From NCBI GenBank assembly GCA_903882725.1, contig CAIRYF010000103.1:1-20831 (forward strand): a stretch of DNA of 20,831 nucleotides, written 5' to 3'. Shown here one piece after another: positions 16,768-20,831 of this stretch. Positions within the stretch are counted from its first letter, which is position 1. Every line of letters begins with the position of its first letter. A program made the translations under genes and the position numbers. Origin of the DNA: an uncultured Simplicispira sp. Its GTDB lineage: Bacteria; Pseudomonadota; Gammaproteobacteria; Burkholderiales; Burkholderiaceae_C. The notes under the pieces are model-generated. The model saw only the letters and a list, made by a program, of their open reading frames with translations. It searched no databases and was not told the DNA's origin.

Positions 16768-18345
16768 ATGCGTTTTTCTGCCCCGTCTCCGTCTTTGACT
16801 CCGACTCCTTCTTCTGCCATAGGCCCACCGGCGCGGCTGCAACTAAGCGGCATCACCAAGCGCTACCCGGCAGTGGTGGCCAACAACGCCGTCTCGCTGA
16901 CCGTGCAGCCGGGCGAGATCCACGCCGTGCTGGGCGAAAACGGCGCGGGCAAATCGACGCTGATGAAAATTATTTACGGCGCGGTGCAGCCCGACGCGGG
17001 CAGCATTTGCTTTGACGGCCAGCCGGTGCAGGTGCGCAACCCGCACGCGGCGCGCGCGCTGGGCATTGCCATGGTGTTTCAGCATTTCAGCCTGTTTGGC
17101 ACGCTGTCGGTGGCCGAGAATGTTTGGCTGGGGCTGGACAAAAGCCAGCGCTTATCCGAGGTGACCGAGCGCATCACTGCCACAGCGGCGCAATACGGCC
17201 TGGACATTGACCCGCTGCGCCCGGTGCATACCCTGTGCGTAGGCGAGATGCAGCGCGTCGAAATCATCCGCGCCTTGCTGACCACGCCCAAGCTGCTTAT
17301 CTTGGACGAGCCGACCTCGGTGCTGACGCCGCAGGCGGTCGAAAAGCTGTTTGTCGTGCTGCGCAAAATTGCATCGCAGGGTTGCAGCATTTTGTATATC
17401 AGCCACAAGCTGCACGAGATTCGATCTTTATGTACTGCCTGCACCGTGCTGCGCGGCGGAGAGGTGACGGGGGTGTGCAATCCGGCGCAAGAGTCCAACG
17501 CCTCGCTCTCGCGCCTGATGATTGGTGCCGAGCCGCCCGAGCTGCTGCACCGCCCCATCCACGCGGGCGCAGTGGTGCTGGGGGTGCAAGACTTGCACTT
17601 GGCGCGCACCGATCCGTTTGGTGTCGATTTGGTCGGCGTGCAATTGCAGGTGCGCGCGGGCGAGGTGGTGGGCATTGCCGGGGTCTCTGGCAATGGGCAA
17701 AAAGAATTGCTGTACGCGCTGTCGGGCGAAGACCTGCGCGCCGCGCCAGCGATGGTGCAGTTGGCCGGGCAGAGCGCTGGACAGCTAGACCCGCGCGCAC
17801 GCCGAGCACTGGGCCTGCACTTTGTGCCCGAAGAGCGCTTGGGCCGGGGCGCAGTGCCTGGCATGGGACTGGCGCACAACCTGCTGCTGACGCGCAGCGA
17901 AGCACTGGGAGCGGGCGGCTGGATTCGCATGGGCCAGTTGCAAGCGCAGGCGCGCGCCATCATTGAGCGCTTTCAGGTCAAGGCCGCTGGGCCGCAGGCA
18001 GCGGCGCAGTCGCTGTCGGGCGGCAATTTGCAAAAATTTATTGTCGGGCGCGAGATAGATGCCCATCCCAGCGTGCTCATCGTCTCGCAGCCGACTTGGG
18101 GCGTGGACGTAGGCGCAGCGCAGCAAATTCGCGCGGCGATTTTGGCGCTGCGTGATGCCGGTTGCGCCGTGCTGGTGTTCAGTGAAGAACTCGATGAATT
18201 GTTTGACCTGAGCGACCGCTTGCACGTCATGGCCAAAGGGCATTTGTCGCCGTCACTGGATCGCGCCGACGCCACTGTCGAGCGCCTGGGCAAATGGATT
18301 AGCGGCCTGTGGCACACAGCAACCGAGGAGGCGCAGCCATGCTGA
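16768..18345 (+). CDS. BMP-family ABC importer, double ATP-binding protein
   Basis: This cytoplasmic ATPase energises import of the substrate delivered by the lipoprotein encoded downstream. The 525 residues contain two nucleotide-binding domains. The first has Walker A GENGAGKST (56-64), Q-loop VFQHFSLF, signature LCVGEMQR (156-163), Walker B LLILDEP (176-182) and H-loop His213. The second has a degenerate Walker A GVSGNGQKE (305-313), a canonical signature LSGGNLQK (416-423) and a degenerate Walker B LIVSQPTWGVDVG (437-449), the usual pattern for ribose/nucleoside-type dimers such as the NupA/YufO group. The signature Cys157, where Ser is usual, is odd. The first 23 residues are Pro/Ser-rich and the ribosome binding site is weak (GAGAG), so a later start cannot be excluded. 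The stop overlaps the next gene by seven bases. Substrate is inferred, probably purine nucleosides. Confidence 0.93.
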   Translation: MRFSAPSPSLTPTPSSAIGPPARLQLSGITKRYPAVVANNAVSLTVQPGEIHAVLGENGAGKSTLMKIIYGAVQPDAGSICFDGQPVQVRNPHAARALGIAMVFQHFSLFGTLSVAENVWLGLDKSQRLSEVTERITATAAQYGLDIDPLRPVHTLCVGEMQRVEIIRALLTTPKLLILDEPTSVLTPQAVEKLFVVLRKIASQGCSILYISHKLHEIRSLCTACTVLRGGEVTGVCNPAQESNASLSRLMIGAEPPELLHRPIHAGAVVLGVQDLHLARTDPFGVDLVGVQLQVRAGEVVGIAGVSGNGQKELLYALSGEDLRAAPAMVQLAGQSAGQLDPRARRALGLHFVPEERLGRGAVPGMGLAHNLLLTRSEALGAGGWIRMGQLQAQARAIIERFQVKAAGPQAAAQSLSGGNLQKFIVGREIDAHPSVLIVSQPTWGVDVGAAQQIRAAILALRDAGCAVLVFSEELDELFDLSDRLHVMAKGHLSPSLDRADATVERLGKWISGLWHTATEEAQPC

Positions 18346-19421
18346 AGTTGGAACCGCGTTCGCAGCCGTCACGCGCTTGGAGTTATGGCTCGCCGCTGTT
18401 GGCGTTGGCGATCACGGTGCTGATCGGCGTGGCCTTGTTTGCCGCCTTGGGCAAAGACCCGGTGCGCGGTTTGCAGGTGTTTTTTTGGGAGCCGATCCGC
18501 TCGTCGTATGCGCTGGGCGAGTTGCTGCTCAAGGCGACGCCGCTGCTGCTGATTGCGCTCGGACTGGCAGTGTGCTTTCGCTCCAACATTTGGAACATTG
18601 GTGCCGAAGGGCAGTTCGTCATGGGCGCGATTGCCGCTGGCGGCGTGGCGCTGCTGGCCGACAAAACCACCGGCGGCTGGATCATGCCGGGGGTGCTGCT
18701 GGCCGGGGTCTTGGGCGGCATGGTCTGGGCCGCACTGGTGGCGCTGCTGCGCGAGCGCTTCAACGCCAACGAGATTTTGGTCAGCCTGATGCTGGTGTAC
18801 GTGGCGACGCTGGTGCTCAGTTACTTGGTGTTTGGCCCGTGGAAAGACCCCATGGGCTACAACTTTCCGCAAACCAAAACCTTTGAAAAAGCCGCCCTGG
18901 TGCCGCGCCTGATGGCCGGTTCACGCCTGAATTGGGGCTTGCCGCTGGCGCTGGCAGCCGCTGCTGCGCTGTGGGTGTTTTTGTTTCGCACTCGGGCAGG
19001 CTTTGCCTTGCTGGTGGGCGGTTTGGCACCGGCAGCGGCGCGTTATGCCGGTTTTTCGTCGCGGCGCACGCTGTGGACGGCGTTGTTAATTTCGGGCGGT
19101 GCGGCCGGTTTGGCCGGGGCGCTGGAAGTGGCCGGGCCAGTTGGCCAGTTGACGCCGTATGTGCCAGCGGGCTACGGCTTTGCCGCCATCATCGTTGCCT
19201 TTGTCGGGCGGCTGCACCCGGTCGGCATGGTGTTTTCGGCGCTGTTGATGAGTATGTTGTACATCGGCGGCGAGCTGGCGCAGTCGCGCATGGGCCTGCC
19301 CAAGTCGCTGACGGGCGTGTTTCAAGGGCTGCTGCTGTTTACGCTGTTGGCGTGCGACACCTTGATTGCCTACCGCCTGCGCTGGGTGCGCCGCGCACCC
19401 ACCTTAAAGGGAGGGCACTGA
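18339..19421 (+). CDS. BMP-family ABC importer, permease 1
   Basis: This is an inner-membrane permease of the BPD_transp_2 (branched-chain amino acid/ribose/nucleoside) family. The 360 residues hold about eight to ten hydrophobic helices, starting at 17-45 after a short cytoplasmic tail. The motif SNIWNIGAEGQFVMGAIAAG (about 86-105) is typical of the YufP/NupB-type permeases. The cytoplasmic coupling segment around AAARYAGFSSRRT would dock on the ATPase. GYGFAAIIVAFVGRLHPVGM near 285-305 is also characteristic. The ATG at 18339 overlaps the ATPase stop (ATGCTGA) and has GAGGAG upstream, so the two are translationally coupled. It should pair with permease 2 as a heterodimer. Comparison with the guanosine and purine nucleoside transporters of this family suggests nucleosides, but the substrate cannot be read from the sequence. 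Confidence 0.93.
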   Translation: MLKLEPRSQPSRAWSYGSPLLALAITVLIGVALFAALGKDPVRGLQVFFWEPIRSSYALGELLLKATPLLLIALGLAVCFRSNIWNIGAEGQFVMGAIAAGGVALLADKTTGGWIMPGVLLAGVLGGMVWAALVALLRERFNANEILVSLMLVYVATLVLSYLVFGPWKDPMGYNFPQTKTFEKAALVPRLMAGSRLNWGLPLALAAAAALWVFLFRTRAGFALLVGGLAPAAARYAGFSSRRTLWTALLISGGAAGLAGALEVAGPVGQLTPYVPAGYGFAAIIVAFVGRLHPVGMVFSALLMSMLYIGGELAQSRMGLPKSLTGVFQGLLLFTLLACDTLIAYRLRWVRRAPTLKGGH

Positions 19422-19422
19422 G

Positions 19423-20343
19423 ATGGAGTCTTACGCGCTGCTGATTGCCGCCACCCTGAGCGCTGGCACCGTGCTGGCCTTGGCTGCTTTGGGTTTGCTC
19501 ATTAACGAAAAAGCCGGTGTCGTCAACTTGGGGGCCGAAGGTTTGATGCTGTGCGCCGCCATTGCCGGTTTTGCCACCGTAGTGCATACCGGCAACACCT
19601 GGCTGGGCTTTGCGGCAGGCATGGCGGCGGGGGCGCTGCTGGCGGGCGTTTTTGGCTTGCTGGTGATTTGGTTGGGCACCAACCAATACGCCACCGGCTT
19701 GGCCTTAAGTTTGTTTGGCGTCGGCTTTTCAGCCTTTGTCGGCATCAACTACGTGCAGGCCAAACTGCCCGAGTTGCCCAAATACGCCATCCCGCTGCTG
19801 GGCGATGTGCCGCTGCTGGGCCCGGCGCTGTTTCGCCAGCACCCGCTGGTGTATGCAGCCATGCTGCTGGCGGGCGGGTTGGTGTGGTTTTTGTACCGCA
19901 CCCGGGCCGGTTTGGTGCTGCGCTCGGTCGGCGAGTCGCCCGAGTCGGCGCACGCGCTGGGTTATCCGGTGCGGCGCATTCGCTTGGCCGCCGTGATGGC
20001 GGGCGGCGCGCTGTGCGGCTTGGCCGGTGCCTACATCTCCACGGTGTACACGCCGCTGTGGGTCGAGGGCATGGTGGCAGGGCGCGGCTGGATTGCGCTG
20101 GCGCTGACGACGTTTGCCACCTGGCGTCCGGCGCGGGTGTTGCTGGGAGCCTATTTGTTTGGCGGCGTGACCATGCTGCAGTTTCATTTGCAGGCTTCGG
20201 GTGTGCAGGTGGCCAGCCAGTTGCTGTCGATGCTGCCGTATGTCGCCACCATCGTGGTGCTGGCGCTGATCTCGCGCAACCCGGCGTGGATTCGTATCAA
20301 TATGCCAACCTCGCTGGGCAAGCCGTTTTATCCCGGCGCTTGA
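19423..20343 (+). CDS. BMP-family ABC importer, permease 2
   Basis: This is the second permease of the importer, of the YufQ/NupC type. The 306 residues start almost directly with membrane helices (YALLIAATLSAGTVLALAAL) and carry INEKAGVVNLGAEGLMLCAA (about 28-47), the equivalent of the SNIWNIGAEG motif in permease 1. GTNQYATGLALSLFGVGF follows near 86. The coupling segment VGESPESAHALGYPVRRIR (about 167-185) is the EAA-like loop expected to contact the ATPase. The C-terminus ends with PAWIRINMPTSLGKPFYPGA, a tail I associate with this group. One base separates the previous stop from this ATG, with AAAGGGAGGG as a strong ribosome binding site. No anomalies are seen. Confidence 0.94.
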   Translation: MESYALLIAATLSAGTVLALAALGLLINEKAGVVNLGAEGLMLCAAIAGFATVVHTGNTWLGFAAGMAAGALLAGVFGLLVIWLGTNQYATGLALSLFGVGFSAFVGINYVQAKLPELPKYAIPLLGDVPLLGPALFRQHPLVYAAMLLAGGLVWFLYRTRAGLVLRSVGESPESAHALGYPVRRIRLAAVMAGGALCGLAGAYISTVYTPLWVEGMVAGRGWIALALTTFATWRPARVLLGAYLFGGVTMLQFHLQASGVQVASQLLSMLPYVATIVVLALISRNPAWIRINMPTSLGKPFYPGA

Positions 20344-20364
20344 AGTTTTTTAAAGGAAAAATCC

Positions 20365-20831
20365 ATGACAAATTTGCACAAACGCGCAGCACTGCTCAAA
20401 GTAGCTGCGTTGACAGCGGTGACGGCGGCTGCCTTGGTCGGCTGCGGCAAAAAAGAAGCGCCGGTGGCCGCTCCCGCAGCACCGGCGACTGACGTTGCGC
20501 CAGCCAAGCCCGCACCGCTGAAAATTGCTTTTGCCTACGTCGGCCCAGTCGGCGATGGCGGCTGGTCGTATGCCCACGACAACGCACGCAAAGCGCTAGA
20601 AAAAGAGTTTGGCGACAAAATTGACGCCTCTACCTACGTCGAGAGCGTGCCCGAGTCCGCCGACGCCGAGCGGGTGCTGCGCGACTTTGTCGGCCAAGGT
20701 GCCAAGCTGGTGTTTGGCACCACCTTTGGCTACATGGAGTCGATGGTCAAAGTGGCCGCCGACAGCCCAGATGTCAAGTTTGAGCACGCCACCGGCTACA
20801 AAACTGCCAACAACCTGCGCATTTACGACAG
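20365..20831 (+). CDS. BMP-family substrate-binding lipoprotein (cut by window edge)
   Basis: This lipoprotein should capture the substrate in the periplasm and hand it to the two permeases. The first 155 codons are visible. A signal peptide (MTNLHKRAALLKVAALTAVT) ends in the lipobox LVGC with lipidated Cys27, and an Ala/Pro-rich linker follows to about residue 50. The BMP/PnrA-like fold then begins with LKIAFAYVGPVGDGGWSYAH and continues with SADAERVLRDFVGQGAKLVF, GTTFGYMESM and HATGYKTANN at the edge. This start pattern (FVYVGPVGDGGWTY type) is typical of Bmp family proteins. It follows permease 2 after 21 bases, with AAAGGA as ribosome binding site. The ligand-binding C-terminal half is outside the window, so purine nucleoside binding is an inference from the family. 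Confidence 0.93.
   Translation, partial: MTNLHKRAALLKVAALTAVTAAALVGCGKKEAPVAAPAAPATDVAPAKPAPLKIAFAYVGPVGDGGWSYAHDNARKALEKEFGDKIDASTYVESVPESADAERVLRDFVGQGAKLVFGTTFGYMESMVKVAADSPDVKFEHATGYKTANNLRIYD

Noticed and set aside
16394-16828. 144-residue minus-strand frame between the two operons
   Set aside because: It runs over the repeat and into the ATPase start, lacks a ribosome binding site and resembles no family; treated as a shadow frame.
20796-20812. GCTACAAAA on the plus strand in the binding-protein gene
   Set aside because: No AGC at position 15 and no AGCGCTT at 22; it encodes ordinary family sequence (GYKTANN).
1-20831. CRISPR arrays, tRNA or rRNA genes, insertion sequence ends, phage genes or defence systems
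   Set aside because: No regularly spaced repeats with spacers, cloverleaf-like sequence, transposase or other such genes were seen; outside the 16.1-16.77 kb interval the window is conserved housekeeping and transport genes.

Overview
The window comes from a Gram-negative betaproteobacterium, most likely Burkholderiales and probably Comamonadaceae. The grounds are the GC-rich coding sequence, the canonical division and cell wall (dcw) gene order, a 392-residue MraY, a meso-diaminopimelate-type MurE and a short repeat of a kind I associate with that family. The family placement is inference; no rRNA or other phylogenetic marker is present.

Positions 1 to 16113, all on the minus strand, hold the dcw cluster. 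Read in the direction of transcription the order is rsmH, ftsL, ftsI, murE, murF, mraY, murD, ftsW, murG, murC, ddlB, ftsQ, ftsA and the first 124 codons of ftsZ. The products make lipid II (MurC, D, E, F, DdlB, MraY, MurG), polymerise and cross-link it at the septum (FtsW, FtsI), and build the divisome (FtsL, FtsQ, FtsA, FtsZ). Seven junctions between intact genes are four-base ATGA overlaps, one is a seven-base overlap and two are abutting, so the cluster looks like one translationally coupled transcript. Larger gaps occur only at rsmH-ftsL (31), ftsQ-ftsA (32) and ftsA-ftsZ (150).

The first gene of a normal dcw cluster, the regulator mraZ, is broken here. Upstream of rsmH only a decayed piece of its N-terminal half remains. 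It carries a frameshift at the TKHP/HGCLMVF junction and the C-terminal half is missing. Positions about 16311 to 16767 hold no intact gene: an AT-richer stretch with interrupted peptide fragments, the tail of an unidentified open frame, a copy of a dispersed repeat and a plausible promoter facing right.

Positions 16768 to 20831, plus strand, hold a BMP-family ABC importer: a double-domain ATPase, two permeases and the start of a lipoprotein substrate-binding protein cut by the window edge. The family suggests nucleoside uptake.

The most interesting signal is a small dispersed repeat, about 63 bp when complete. Copies lie inside the coding sequences of murG, murE and murC, all in the same orientation and reading phase, so each gene encodes a similar peptide ([30 protein letters not shown]). 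Another copy lies in front of the ABC operon and supplies its likely -35 box. A weaker candidate lies in murD. murD also carries a 9-bp microsatellite encoding seven Lys-Ser-Gln triplets.
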